From the NCBI RefSeq assembly GCF_017676365.1, contig NZ_JADKMA010000066.1, positions 1 to 33,900 of the forward strand: a stretch of 33,900 nucleotides of DNA, written 5' to 3'. Origin of the DNA: Streptomyces oryzae (GTDB lineage Bacteria > Actinomycetota > Actinomycetes > Streptomycetales > Streptomycetaceae). The notes beneath the pieces are model-generated. The model was not told the DNA's origin. It saw nothing but the letters and a program-made list of their open reading frames with translations, and did no database searches. Position numbers and translations under genes: made by a program. Below are positions 15,086-23,045 of the stretch, piece by piece. Position 1 is the first letter of the stretch; each line of letters begins with the position of its first letter.

Positions 15086-16486
15086 GTGACCACCGACACA
15101 CCGCGTCAGGACCAGCCAGGTCCGCCCTCGTCAGGACCCTCCTCGACCGGCTCCGGCGAACGGTCCGCACCGGAGCCCACCGCCCCCTCGAAGCACGCCG
15201 GCTCGAACACCGGGTCCGGTTCGGTGCCGGGGCGAAGAGCCGGCCTGCGGCGGCTGCGGCGGTTCACCATGGACACCACGCCGCTGCGGATCGCGCCCTT
15301 CCGGCGGCTCTGGTCGTCGACCGTGGTCACCGGGATCGGCAGCCAGTTGACGGCCGTCGCCGTGCCGCTGCAGATCTACGACGACACCGGCTCCTCAGCG
15401 CTCGTCGGTCTCGCGGGGGCGGCCGCGCTGGTGCCGCTGGTCGTCTTCGCGCTGTGGGGCGGCGCTGTCGCCGATCTGATGGACCGGCGCAGACTGCTGC
15501 TGTTCACCAACGCCGGGATCGCGGCGACCTCGCTGCTGTTCTGGGCCCAGGCAGCCACGGGGACGCGCTCCGTCGCCGTACTGCTGGTGCTGCTCGCCGT
15601 GCAGCAGGCGCTGTTCGGGATCAACCAGCCGACCCGTACCGCCTCGGTGGCGCGGCTGGTGCCCGCCGGCCAGCTGCCCTCCGCCACGGCCCTGACCTCC
15701 ACCGTGTGGCAGTTCGGCCAGATCGTCGGTCCGCTGCTGGCCGGTGCGCTGGTGCCGGTCCTCGGACTTCCGGTGCTGTACCTGTGCGACTCGCTGGCGC
15801 TGCTGGTGGCGCTGTGGGCTGTGTGGCGGCTCCCGGCGCTGCCGCCGCTCAAGGGCGCGACCCGGCGTGCCGGACTGGCCGATATCGCCGCCGGGTTCCG
15901 CTATCTGGTGCGGATGCGGCTGCTGCTGGTCTCGTTCCTGGCGGACGTCATCGCCATGGTGCTCGGCATGCCCAGGGCGCTGTTCCCGCAGATGGCACAG
16001 CTCGACTTCGGCGGACCGGAGGGCGGGGGAAGCTCACTGGGCGTGCTGTACGCGGCGATCCCGGTGGGGGCGGTGCTGTGCGGAGTGCTGTCGGGCCTGT
16101 ACTCGCGAGTGAGCCGGCACGGCGTGATGGTCGTGCTCGCGATCTGCGTCTGGGGGCTCTCCGTCGCCGGGTTCGGCTTGTCAGGACCGCTGTGGCCGGC
16201 GGCTGTCTTCCTCGCGCTCGCGGGCGCGGCCGACATGGTGTCCATGGTCTTCCGAGGTGCCATCCTGCAGTCCGCCGCAACCGACGAGATGCGGGGCCGC
16301 ATGCAGGGGGTGTTCACCGTGGTGGTGGCCGGCGGTCCCCGCCTCGCCGACCTGCTGCACGGCACCGTGGGCGCCGCCGCGGGGGCCCGCCCCACCGTGG
16401 TGGGGGGCGGGCTGCTGGTGGTGGCCGCCATGGTTGCCCTTGCGGGCGCGTTTCCCGCCTTTTGGCGGTACTCGGCGCGGCGGTAG
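15086..16486 (+). CDS. MFS exporter, EntS/MFS_3-like
   Basis: A 466-residue integral membrane protein with about 12 hydrophobic helices after a hydrophilic Pro/Ser/Gly-rich cytoplasmic lead of some 60 residues. RIAPFRRLWSSTVVTGIGSQLTAVAVPLQIYD begins helix 1, and the GAVADLMDRRRLLL loop between helices 2 and 3 is the MFS signature. QALFGINQPTRTASVARLVP matches the central region of EntS-like exporters, which export siderophores or drugs by proton antiport. The cargo here is unknown and no siderophore genes are present. GTG at 15086 is chosen for GGAG upstream; the frame is open further upstream but that part is not membrane-like. It is divergent from the methyltransferase. Confidence 0.85.
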   Translation: MTTDTPRQDQPGPPSSGPSSTGSGERSAPEPTAPSKHAGSNTGSGSVPGRRAGLRRLRRFTMDTTPLRIAPFRRLWSSTVVTGIGSQLTAVAVPLQIYDDTGSSALVGLAGAAALVPLVVFALWGGAVADLMDRRRLLLFTNAGIAATSLLFWAQAATGTRSVAVLLVLLAVQQALFGINQPTRTASVARLVPAGQLPSATALTSTVWQFGQIVGPLLAGALVPVLGLPVLYLCDSLALLVALWAVWRLPALPPLKGATRRAGLADIAAGFRYLVRMRLLLVSFLADVIAMVLGMPRALFPQMAQLDFGGPEGGGSSLGVLYAAIPVGAVLCGVLSGLYSRVSRHGVMVVLAICVWGLSVAGFGLSGPLWPAAVFLALAGAADMVSMVFRGAILQSAATDEMRGRMQGVFTVVVAGGPRLADLLHGTVGAAAGARPTVVGGGLLVVAAMVALAGAFPAFWRYSARR

Positions 16487-16560
16487 GTTCCCGCGCCCGA
16501 AGGGGCGCGGGGAACTGCGCGACAAGCCACAACTGACCCGCAGCCCGCAAGCATCGGGCA
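16487..16560. repeat. Dispersed Streptomyces intergenic repeat with hairpin
   Basis: GTTCCCGCGCCC (from 16487), GAA, then GGGGCGCGGGGAAC form a strong hairpin. CTGCGCGACAAGCCACAACTG and CCCGCAGCC follow. This GGGGAACTGCGCGAC module recurs in many Streptomyces intergenic regions and lies between convergent genes here, where it probably ends both transcripts. Confidence 0.6.
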
Positions 16561-16571
16561 GGGGCAGCCCC

Positions 16572-17657
16572 TCACCGCAACAAGATCCGCAGAGCACCGT
16601 GAGCGTGGTGGGCCAGGGCCGCGTGCGGGTCGCTGCCGAGCGCCGTGTGGTCGGTGTGCACGGTTGCCGCGGTCAGCCGGGGCACCGCGTGGATCAGGGC
16701 GTGCTCGGCTTCGACGGCCAGTTCATGCGCCGCCACGACCGTGAGGTGGGCGTCGACCACGATGTCGGCCTCGGCCCGCAGCGTGTGGCCGATCCACCGC
16801 ATCCGCACCTGCCCCACGCCGCGTACCCCGGGTACGCCGCGCAGCGCCGTCTCGGCGGTGGCGACCAGCGCGGGGTCGACGCAGTCCATCAGCCGCCGGT
16901 AGACCTCCCGGGCGGCGTCCCGCAGGACGAAGAGGATGGCGCCCGTGATCAGCAGCCCGATGACGGGGTCGGCGAACCGCCAGCCGAGCGCGGAACCGCC
17001 CGCACCCAGCAGCACGGCCAGCGAGGTGAAGCCGTCGGTGCGGGCGTGCAGTCCGTCGGCGACCAGGGCAGCCGATCCGATCCGGCGGCCGGTGCGGATG
17101 CGGTAGCGGGCGACCCACTCGTTGCCCACGAACCCGGCCAGCGCCGCGCCGGCGACCGCCCACAGGTGCGTGACCTCCCGGGGGTCGAGCAGCCGGTCCA
17201 CCGCCGCCCACGCCGCGAGCGCCGCCGACGCGGCGATCGTGGCGACGATGAGGATGCCCGCCAGGTCCTCGGCCCGGCCGTACCCGTAGGTGTAGCGGCG
17301 GTTGGCCGCCCGCCGCCCCAGGACGAAGGCGATGCCCAGCGGCACCGCGGTCAGCGCGTCGGCCGCGTTGTGGACCGTGTCGCCGAGCAGCGCCACCGAC
17401 CCGGACAGCGCGACGATGACCGCCTGCACCACCGTGGTGGCGCCGAGGACGGCCAGCGAGATCCACAGCGTGCGCATCCCCTCCCGGGACGTCTCCATCG
17501 CCGCGTCCACCTTGTCCGCCGCCTCATGGCTGTGCGGGGTGAGTATGTGGGCCAGCCGGTGACGCAGCCGGGAGAGGTACGGGCGGTGGTGACGGCCGTG
17601 GCCGTGGTGGTGCTCCCTGTGGCTGTGGTGGTGCTCTCTCCCCTCCATACCGGTCAC
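16572..17657 (-). CDS. Cation diffusion facilitator (CDF) metal exporter
   Basis: 361 residues with a His-rich N-terminus (HHHSHREHHHGHGRHHR, residues 9-25) that probably binds zinc or cobalt. Six membrane helices follow. The transport site is visible in helix 2 (LLGDTVHNAADAL) and helix 5 (ADGLHARTDGFTS), giving the Asp/His pairs used for divalent metal antiport against protons. The cytoplasmic C-terminal ferredoxin-like domain ends with a second His-rich tail (HALAHHAHG). It exports Zn, Co or Fe from the cytoplasm; the metal is not certain. The first start is GTG 17657; ATG 17648 is an alternative. No metal-operator sequence is clear upstream. Confidence 0.88.
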   Translation of the reverse strand: MTGMEGREHHHSHREHHHGHGRHHRPYLSRLRHRLAHILTPHSHEAADKVDAAMETSREGMRTLWISLAVLGATTVVQAVIVALSGSVALLGDTVHNAADALTAVPLGIAFVLGRRAANRRYTYGYGRAEDLAGILIVATIAASAALAAWAAVDRLLDPREVTHLWAVAGAALAGFVGNEWVARYRIRTGRRIGSAALVADGLHARTDGFTSLAVLLGAGGSALGWRFADPVIGLLITGAILFVLRDAAREVYRRLMDCVDPALVATAETALRGVPGVRGVGQVRMRWIGHTLRAEADIVVDAHLTVVAAHELAVEAEHALIHAVPRLTAATVHTDHTALGSDPHAALAHHAHGALRILLR

Positions 17658-17726
17658 GGTGGCACAGAAACCCGATTGCGGCTACAGCTGTCTTACATGC
17701 TCTGACCAGCTGCGATGCGCTCGCAA

Positions 17727-18392
17727 TTACTCCGGTGCGGACGGGTCTGGCGTCTGGCTGCGGTAGGAGTGCCCGAGCTGCGGGCCGAGGCCGAAGTAGT
17801 GGCGGAAGTTGTAGATGAGCGGGCTCCAGGCGGCGGGATCGATGTGATCCGTACCGGGAACGACGATCCGGGGATCGGCGTGCACCTTCCGTACGACGGC
17901 TTCGATGATGACGCACTCCCCGGAGACCTCGGGACGCGGCGGCTCGGCGCGGGCCTCGAACTGGAGGGGGCATTCGGCGACACGAGGGGGCCGTACGGTG
18001 TGGGAAGGCTCCATGTGGAGCCCCGCTGCGATGAACTTGTCCGGTTCGTATCGGCAGCCGTCCGCCTTGGTCGCAGGCACGGGATTCCGGCCGGTCAGCG
18101 GTGCCAGCCGCTCCACCGCGGGCCACAGCGCGGGGGCGGGCAGATTGATCACGAGGCCGGGCCGCTCCCCCAGGTTCCGCGCGGTCTGCCCCTCGCGGCC
18201 CAGCCCGAGGACGACCGTCCGCCCGAGGGCCCACGCGGAGGACATGGGCGCGAGGTTGAAGGATCCGTCCTGGTTCTCCGTCGAGAGGAGGACGACCGGC
18301 GTCCCGAAGTACAGGATGCTCGGCTCGATCGCGGTGTGCGCGATGCCCGCGCCTGCGGACAGGAGGCCGGTGTCGGTGGGTGCGGTGTTCAT
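17727..18392 (-). CDS. Flavin reductase-like FMN-binding protein
   Basis: 221 residues of the split-barrel flavin reductase fold. LYFGTPVVLLSTENQDGSFNLAPMSSAWALG (residues 28-58) is the typical beginning, followed by ARNLGERPGLVINLPA and ESHTV-like EPSHTVRPPRVAECPLQFEA (near 128-147). SGECVIIEAVVRKVHAD is the conserved late strand. Such proteins bind FMN and reduce flavin or small molecules; the partner is unknown. No Shine-Dalgarno precedes the ATG. A TACGCT box 7 nt upstream suggests a leaderless message. It is divergent from the winged-helix regulator, which probably controls it. Confidence 0.8.
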   Translation of the reverse strand: MNTAPTDTGLLSAGAGIAHTAIEPSILYFGTPVVLLSTENQDGSFNLAPMSSAWALGRTVVLGLGREGQTARNLGERPGLVINLPAPALWPAVERLAPLTGRNPVPATKADGCRYEPDKFIAAGLHMEPSHTVRPPRVAECPLQFEARAEPPRPEVSGECVIIEAVVRKVHADPRIVVPGTDHIDPAAWSPLIYNFRHYFGLGPQLGHSYRSQTPDPSAPE

Positions 18393-18399
18393 GGCCGGG

Positions 18400-18450
18400 A
18401 GCGTAGGAAGCGGAGGCTTCGGCCCCGGCCGAAGCGTTACGGGCGATAAT
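18400..18450. promoter_or_regulatory. Divergent leaderless promoters of flavin reductase and regulator
   Basis: TACGCT on the minus strand (18405-18400) lies 7 nt before the flavin reductase ATG. GATAAT on the plus strand (18445-18450) lies 7 nt before the regulator ATG at 18458. Both positions put the transcript start on or next to the start codon. Only about 40 bp separate the two -10 boxes, so one bound repressor would close both. Confidence 0.5.
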
Positions 18451-18457
18451 CGTGCAC

Positions 18458-19186
18458 ATGAGCACTCGGCGCACTCCCGCCACAGGTCCCGATCTCGCCG
18501 CTGTCGCCAAGCTGCTGGCCGACCGCACGCGCTCGGCCTTCTGTCTGGCCCTGCTCGACGGCCGGGCGTGGACGGCGAGCGAGCTGGCCCGGCACGTGGG
18601 GGTGGCGGCGTCCACGGCGACGGAGCACCTGCACGCCCTCGTACGCGGAAACCTGCTGGCGGAGGAGCGGCAGGGGCGGCACCGCTATGTGCGGCTCGCC
18701 GATGCGCACGTCGCCGAGCTGGTCGAGAACCTCGCCGCGCTGGCCCCCGACCACCGCACGCCGCCGCGCTCTCTCTCCGCTGCGGGCCGCAAGGCGGCGC
18801 TCGCGCACGCCCGCACCTGCTACGACCACCTGGCCGGAACCCTCGGAGTCGCGATCACCGACGCGCTGACCGAGCGGTCCCTGCTGGACTGGGACAACGG
18901 GCTCCGGCTCACCGCCGAGGGTGACGCCTGGCTCGGCGAGCTCGGCGTCTCCGTCCCGGCCGGCACCCGCAGGCCGTCGGTGCGGTCGTGCCTGGACTGG
19001 ACGGAACGGCGCCCCCATCTCGCGGGCGCCGTCGGCGCCGCGCTGTGCCGCCACGCGTTCACCGCGGGATGGGTCGCCCGGATCGGCACCACCCGCGCGG
19101 TGGCTGTCACGTCCGAGGGACGGCGTGCCCTCCGCGACCACTTCGGCCTGCCGGACGAGCTCTTCTCCCCCGCTGCACAGCGGTGA
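18458..19186 (+). CDS. ArsR-like winged helix-turn-helix transcriptional regulator
   Basis: 242 residues. The N-terminal winged helix is clear: VAKLLADRTRSAFCLALLDGRAWTASELARHVGVAASTATEHLHALVRGNLLAEERQGRHRYVRL, in which ASELARHVGV and STATEHLHALV are the recognition helices and RHRYVRL the wing. The C-terminal two thirds are larger than in plain ArsR proteins and include LAHARTCYDHLAGTLG and RPHLAGAVGAALCRHA, a region seen in regulators divergent from oxidoreductase genes. No CxC metal site is visible. ATG 18458 is preferred over GTG 18452 because GATAAT then gives a leaderless start. It probably controls the flavin reductase and itself. Confidence 0.82.
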   Translation: MSTRRTPATGPDLAAVAKLLADRTRSAFCLALLDGRAWTASELARHVGVAASTATEHLHALVRGNLLAEERQGRHRYVRLADAHVAELVENLAALAPDHRTPPRSLSAAGRKAALAHARTCYDHLAGTLGVAITDALTERSLLDWDNGLRLTAEGDAWLGELGVSVPAGTRRPSVRSCLDWTERRPHLAGAVGAALCRHAFTAGWVARIGTTRAVAVTSEGRRALRDHFGLPDELFSPAAQR

Positions 19187-19202
19187 GCCGTCCGGCCGGA
19201 CG

Positions 19203-20021
19203 TCAGGGCTCCGGGGTGTGCAGCGGGAGGAGGTCGGGGCGCTTGGCCCGGACGTTGTCGCCGGACGACTGCCCGCGCAGCCGGCGGCCGATCCACGGGA
19301 GCAGATACTGGCGGGCCCAGTACAGGTCGTCCCGGCGCGAGGTGGCGGCGGGACCCGGTGCGGCCGGCCAGGGCTCGTCCGGGCCGGCGGGCGGCTCGAG
19401 GCCCAGCACTTCGGCACACCGCATGGCGACCCGCCGGTGCCCCTCGGGGGACAGGTGGAGGCGGTCCTCGTCCCACGCCCTGCGGTCCTGCACGCCGCGC
19501 AGCGACCACAGGTCGAGCACGGGACAGCCGTGCCGGTCGGCGACCGCGCGCAGATGGCCGTTGTACGTGGCGATCCGGCCCCGGAGATGGCGCAGCAGCG
19601 GGAAGTTGCGGGTGTCGAAGCCCGTGCACACCACCACGGTGCCGACGGTGGTGAGCAGTTCGGTCAGCGCTGCTTCATAGCGTTCGGCGAGGGCGTCAGG
19701 GTCGGACCCCGGCCGCAGGATGTCGTTGCCACCGGCGCCGAACGTCACCAGATCGGGGGCGAGTTCCTTGGCGCGGGGCACCTGCTCGCTGATGATCTGG
19801 CCCAACAGGCGTCCGCGTACGGCCAGGTTGGCGTAGCGGAAGCCGTCGGGTGCCTGTTCCGCCAGCAGCTGGGCGAGCCGGTCGGCCCACCCGGCGAAGA
19901 CTCCGTCGGGGCCCGGGTCTCCGACACCTTCGGTGAAGCTGTCCCCGATCGCTGCGTACGAGGTGATAGGGGCTGCTGTATCCGATGACCACTTACCTGT
20001 CGCACCTGTCACGATACGCAT
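19203..20021 (-). CDS. SGNH/GDSL-family hydrolase
   Basis: 272 residues with all four SGNH blocks: GDSFTEG (catalytic Ser, near residue 24), a Gly block in VRGRLLGQI, GAGGNDI (Asn), and the Asp/His pair in DRLHLSPEGHRR. There is no clear signal peptide, so it is probably cytosolic. These enzymes are esterases, lipases or deacetylases with small or lipid substrates. The C-terminus DLYWARQYLLPWIGRRLRGQSSGD is common to actinobacterial members. ATG 20021 is a working start; GTG codons just downstream of it are possible too. It is divergent from the spermidine-synthase-fold gene and convergent with the regulator. Confidence 0.85.
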   Translation of the reverse strand: MRIVTGATGKWSSDTAAPITSYAAIGDSFTEGVGDPGPDGVFAGWADRLAQLLAEQAPDGFRYANLAVRGRLLGQIISEQVPRAKELAPDLVTFGAGGNDILRPGSDPDALAERYEAALTELLTTVGTVVVCTGFDTRNFPLLRHLRGRIATYNGHLRAVADRHGCPVLDLWSLRGVQDRRAWDEDRLHLSPEGHRRVAMRCAEVLGLEPPAGPDEPWPAAPGPAATSRRDDLYWARQYLLPWIGRRLRGQSSGDNVRAKRPDLLPLHTPEP

Positions 20022-20130
20022 TTCATCAGGGAGGGCCGACACTTTCGAGAGGGGGGTGTGGCCGGAAGGCGTCCGGGCACACGCTCCACGGCCCGCTGCC
20101 GGGGAATCCGCCGACCGGCCTTGATCACGG

Positions 20131-20136
20131 TAGGTT
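20131..20136 (+). promoter_or_regulatory. -10 box (TAGGTT) of a leaderless gene
   Basis: TAGGTT is followed by six bases and the GTG at 20143, the classic TANNNT-N6-start pattern of leaderless actinobacterial transcripts. No Shine-Dalgarno is present. Confidence 0.5.
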
Positions 20137-20142
20137 TGCCGC

Positions 20143-20865
20143 GTGAGCACACGATTCGAGGAGCTCGACTGGCGACCGACCGAGCTGGGGGAGATCAGCT
20201 TGCGGCGCCGTCGGGACCCTGCTTCCGGGGCCGATGTGTACGAGGTCAAGCTCGACGACGACTTCCTGATGACCAGCCTGTTCACGGAAGGGGAAGTCGC
20301 GCTGGCCCGGCTCGGTCTGGCCGAGGCGCCCCGGGGCGAACTGGACGTAGTGGTGGGCGGCCTGGGCCTCGGCTACACCGCCGAGGCGGCGCTGCGCGAC
20401 TCCCGGGTGCGCTCGCTGCTGGTGGTCGAGGCGCTCGGCGAAGTGATCGAGTGGCACGAGCGGCAGCTGGTCCCGGTGGGCTCCCGGCTGTTCGGGGATG
20501 CCCGCTTCCGCCCGGTGCACGGGGACTTCTTCGCTCTCGCCGCCGCGGCCGAGGGCTTCGACCCGGAGGCCCCGCGGCGGCGCTTCCACGCCATCCTGCT
20601 GGACATCGACCACTCGCCCCGGCACGTACTGCGCCCGGGCAACGCGGCTCTCTACGAGCCGGCCGGGCTCCGCCGGCTGGCCCGGCATCTGCACCCCGGC
20701 GGTGTCTTCGCCCTGTGGTCGGACGATCCTCCGGAGGACCGCTTCACCAGCACCCTCGCCACCGTGTTCCCCGGCGCCCGCGCCCACACCGTCACCTTCG
20801 ACAACCCCTTGCACGGCGGCACCTCGGCCAACACCGTCTACGTAGGCCGCACTCCGGCCGCATAG
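20143..20865 (+). CDS. Spermidine-synthase-fold methyltransferase-like protein
   Basis: 240 residues of the Rossmann fold seen in spermidine synthases. Visible are VVGGLGLGYTAEAALRD (the Gly-rich SAM/dcSAM loop, near 69-85), LLVVEALGEVIEWHE (acidic end of strand 2), HAILLDIDHSP (near 150-160), and GGVFALWSDDPPEDRF. The N-terminal substrate-gating part of true spermidine synthases (GGGD/E motif) is altered, so polyamine synthesis is not assured. An unidentified SAM-dependent transfer is equally possible. It appears leaderless. It is divergent from the SGNH hydrolase and convergent with the TetR gene. Confidence 0.75.
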   Translation: MSTRFEELDWRPTELGEISLRRRRDPASGADVYEVKLDDDFLMTSLFTEGEVALARLGLAEAPRGELDVVVGGLGLGYTAEAALRDSRVRSLLVVEALGEVIEWHERQLVPVGSRLFGDARFRPVHGDFFALAAAAEGFDPEAPRRRFHAILLDIDHSPRHVLRPGNAALYEPAGLRRLARHLHPGGVFALWSDDPPEDRFTSTLATVFPGARAHTVTFDNPLHGGTSANTVYVGRTPAA

Positions 20866-20906
20866 CCCGCACGGCGCCCTGGGCCCGGGTGCGGACGGCC
20901 GGCCTG

Positions 20907-21521
20907 TCAGCCGTTGCCGGGCGGTTCCACCAGCACCTGGTCGACCTGGCGCTGCAGGACGGCCAGCGCCGTCGCCGAGGAGTGGTGGCCCGCGACAACG
21001 TGCGCTGTCAGCCCGTCGGCCAGCGCGAGGAGGGCGTGCGCTTCGCGCGCGGCGTCGAGGTCTGCGGCGACCTCCCCGGTGTCCTGGCCGTACCGCAGGA
21101 GCCGGACGAGGAGGTCGTGGAGCTTGGCGTAGGTGTCCTTCAGTACGGCGGCCAGCCTCTCGCTGGCCGGGGCATGGGCGACGAAGGCCAGCCAGACGTG
21201 CGCCTGTCTCCTGGACTCCTCCTCCAGCAGGGCGAGTTCGGCCAGTGTGTGGGACAGCAGCGTGGCCGCGGCCTGCGGCGTGGAGGTCGCGGCAATGCGC
21301 TGTTCGGCGCGTTCGCTGACGTACTGGGTGAGGTGTTCCAGCGCGAAGAGCAGCATGTCCTCCTTGGTGCGGAAACTCCGCTGGACAGCTCCCATGGACA
21401 CCTCGGCCTGCGCGGCGACATCGCGGAGGCTGACCGCCTCCATGCCGGAGCGGGCGATCAGGGTGCAGACCGCCTCGGCGATCCTTCGGCGCCGTTCCTC
21501 GTGGTCGACCTGCCTGGGCAC
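20907..21521 (-). CDS. TetR/AcrR-family transcriptional regulator
   Basis: 204 residues. The helix-turn-helix is RRRRIAEAVCTLIARSGMEAVSLRDVAAQAEVSMGAVQRSFRTKEDML (residues 9-56), with an all-helical ligand domain behind it (TetR_C_6-like, with VWLAFVAHAP near 110). The GTG at 21521 is chosen because GGAG lies just upstream and the HTH then starts about residue 9. Two GATGC-n-GCATC dyads lie between it and the divergent small membrane protein gene, so it very likely represses both. The inducing ligand is unknown. Confidence 0.88.
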   Translation of the reverse strand: MPRQVDHEERRRRIAEAVCTLIARSGMEAVSLRDVAAQAEVSMGAVQRSFRTKEDMLLFALEHLTQYVSERAEQRIAATSTPQAAATLLSHTLAELALLEEESRRQAHVWLAFVAHAPASERLAAVLKDTYAKLHDLLVRLLRYGQDTGEVAADLDAAREAHALLALADGLTAHVVAGHHSSATALAVLQRQVDQVLVEPPGNG

Positions 21522-21543
21522 GGTCCGCTCCTCTCCGCGTTCT

Positions 21544-21557
21544 GATGCACTTGCATC
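21544..21557. promoter_or_regulatory. TetR operator 1 (GATGCA-CT-TGCATC)
   Basis: A perfect 6+2+6 dyad 23 bp upstream of the TetR GTG. It shares arms with operator 2, 38 bp away, which is close to four helical turns between centres. Confidence 0.65.
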
Positions 21558-21581
21558 GTATCGGCTCTCCCTGCACGATGT

Positions 21582-21595
21582 GATGCACTCGCATC
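21582..21595. promoter_or_regulatory. TetR operator 2 (GATGC-ACTC-GCATC)
   Basis: A 5+4+5 dyad that differs from operator 1 by a single base (position 9, C for T). It lies 43 bp upstream of the membrane protein start, in a position to control that promoter. Confidence 0.65.
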
Positions 21596-21637
21596 GGAAC
21601 GGGAGCCGGTGCACCGACGACGGAGGTACTGCTCGCC

Positions 21638-21997
21638 GTGGCGAACCAGTTGAAGCCCCGCGCCGACAAGCCGGGCACCACATCGGGGCAGGGACTGCTC
21701 TTGCTGTTCAGCGCCATCCTCGTCGTCCAGGGGTTCGGCTCGGCAATCACGGAGGCCGGCTGGGACACCAGCTTCGGCGTCGCCGGGCTGCTGCGGGCCG
21801 CGCAGCTGCCCGGCTGGACAACCCTCCTGGTCGGCGCGGTGGGCGTCGGCCTGCTGGCGGTTGCGGCCCGCCGCCGGTACGCGGGCAAGCGGTCGCCGCG
21901 CAGCCGGCCGGCTGACGCGGCGGGGCGCACAGCGGCACGTTTGCCCGGCCGGGCCCGCCGCGGGACCCTGGATTGCGGAGGTACCTGTAAGCCATAG
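21638..21997 (+). CDS. Small membrane protein controlled by the divergent TetR
   Basis: 119 residues with two predicted membrane helices, GLLLLFSAILVVQGFGSAI (about 19-37) and TTLLVGAVGVGLLAVAA (about 61-77). A loop containing FGVAGLLRAAQLPGW lies between them, and a basic Arg/Lys tail follows that should stay in the cytoplasm. I do not recognise the family. The GTG start has GGAGG 11 bases upstream. Control by the TetR pair of operators suggests a stress or efflux-associated role, but that is inference. The last 30 residues (RTAARLPGRARRG...) are low-complexity and may be poorly conserved. Confidence 0.65.
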   Translation: MANQLKPRADKPGTTSGQGLLLLFSAILVVQGFGSAITEAGWDTSFGVAGLLRAAQLPGWTTLLVGAVGVGLLAVAARRRYAGKRSPRSRPADAAGRTAARLPGRARRGTLDCGGTCKP

Positions 21998-22015
21998 GGG
22001 AAGAAGGTGCCCTCG

Positions 22016-22210
22016 ATGCGGAAGGTAGCGGACTGCCGGGACTACCCGAGCGAGTCGAAGTGCACGCTCACCATTGCCGGTGAGGAGGACGAGGTGGTCC
22101 GGGCCGCCGCCGAGCACGCGGCTTCCGTGCACGGTCACACCGACACGCCAGAGCTGCGCGAAGAACTCCGCAAGATGCTCAAGGACGAGAAGACGCCACA
22201 GACCGCTTGA
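22016..22210 (+). CDS. DUF1059 small protein
   Basis: 64 residues: MRKVADCRDYPSESKCTLTI, then GEEDEVVRAAAEHAASVHGH and TPELREELRKML. This is the whole of a DUF1059 domain. The two cysteines (CRD, KC) and the VHGH histidines are conserved in the family. It is a small cytosolic protein of unknown function. ATG 22016 is favoured because the family begins at MRK; an in-frame GTG at 22007 is possible. It follows the membrane protein gene by 18 bp in the same direction, and so may be part of the same TetR-controlled transcript. Confidence 0.82.
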   Translation: MRKVADCRDYPSESKCTLTIAGEEDEVVRAAAEHAASVHGHTDTPELREELRKMLKDEKTPQTA

Positions 22211-22232
22211 TCGTCCCGCCTGATCAGCTCTG

Positions 22233-22706
22233 TCAGGGCTGTCGGACAGTTCTGGTCATGAAGACGCTGTTCTGATCCGGCCGGTAGTCGGCGAACGGTT
22301 CGCAGTACCTGAAGCCGAACTTCTCGTACAGTCTGCGCGCCGGCCGGAAGAACTCGGCTGCCCCCGTCTCGAGGCTCAGCCGCTCGAAGCCCATGCCTTC
22401 GGCCTCGGCAATGATGTGCTGCAGCAGTCTTGAGGCGATCCCGCTCCGCTGCCGGGTCGGCTTCGTGCGCATCGATTTCAGTTCCGCGTGCGCAGGATCC
22501 AGCATTTTCAGGGCGCCGCACCCGACAAGGATGCCGCCCTCGGAGGCCGACCAGAACGTTATTTCCGGCTTCCGCAGGCTGTCGAGATCAAGCGCGTGCT
22601 TGCTCTCCAGCGGGGTGAGGGACCGCATCTGCTGAACGTGTTCGTCCAGGAAGCGGGCTGTCTCCGGGCCGGAAAGGTCGTCCACCGCAATCGTCAGCGT
22701 GCTCAA
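22233..22706 (-). CDS. GNAT-family N-acetyltransferase
   Basis: 157 residues with the complete GNAT fold. LVGCGALKML is strand 4, ELKSMRTKPTRQRSGIASRLLQHIIAEAEGMGF holds the acetyl-CoA pyrophosphate loop (RxxGIA near 88-92), and LSLETGAAEFFRPARRLYEKFGFRYCEPF is the C-terminal part. The acceptor is unknown; similar small proteins modify amines or peptides. The start is TTG at 22706 with GGAGG nine bases upstream, and no better codon exists in frame. It converges on the DUF1059 gene, with only 22 bp between. Confidence 0.85.
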   Translation of the reverse strand: MSTLTIAVDDLSGPETARFLDEHVQQMRSLTPLESKHALDLDSLRKPEITFWSASEGGILVGCGALKMLDPAHAELKSMRTKPTRQRSGIASRLLQHIIAEAEGMGFERLSLETGAAEFFRPARRLYEKFGFRYCEPFADYRPDQNSVFMTRTVRQP

Positions 22707-23045
22707 CCGCTCTCACCTCCGGGTCGCGAGGTCCGGGCGCCCCGCGCTGCCGTGGCATACGGACCTGTGCTCTGCGAGCTGGGCTGCTCGCCGCCGAGGC
22801 TAAGGTGCTCCACCGGCCGAAGCCAGCTCTTTCTGAACGACCGGCACTGTCCGGGACAGCGCCCGGACACGTCGGTGAGCTGCGGGGACAGCGAACGGCC
22901 GTCCGGGACAGCCCGCTCCCTCTTCCGCCGACGGCCACCGCACCGAAGGATCGGAGCCGTGCGGTACTTCCTTCGGTACGGCCGCTGCCGGGCTCCCGGT
23001 CGTCCCTCAGCCACGGGGGGTGAGGGACGACGGGCCGGCAGGCGG
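22707..23045. other. Non-coding gap between acetyltransferase and XRE genes
   Basis: No credible gene. Apart from the terminator near 23000 it holds three GGGACAGC-type repeats (around 22852, 22888 and 22914), two of them as TCCGGGACAGC. Their meaning is unknown. A CGGTACTTCCTTCGGTAC partial repeat lies near 22961-22980. Confidence 0.5.
22999..23031 (-). terminator. Strong hairpin after the XRE gene
   Basis: GTCGTCCCTCA (22999-23009) and TGAGGGACGAC (23021-23031) pair over 11 bp with an 11-nt loop, 15 bp beyond the stop of the minus-strand XRE gene. No U-run, as usual in Streptomyces. Confidence 0.6.

Noticed and set aside
16487..16560. A small RNA gene
   Set aside because: The sequence is a dispersed Streptomyces intergenic repeat with a terminator-like hairpin; no promoter of its own is visible.
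20125..21930. A 601-codon open frame on the minus strand through the TetR gene
   Set aside because: It runs out of frame with TetR and antisense to the spermidine-synthase-fold gene, and includes unrelated compositions end to end.
22852..22925. GGGACAGC repeats as a CRISPR or iteron array
   Set aside because: Three irregularly spaced short copies, no constant spacer length, and no cas or replication gene.
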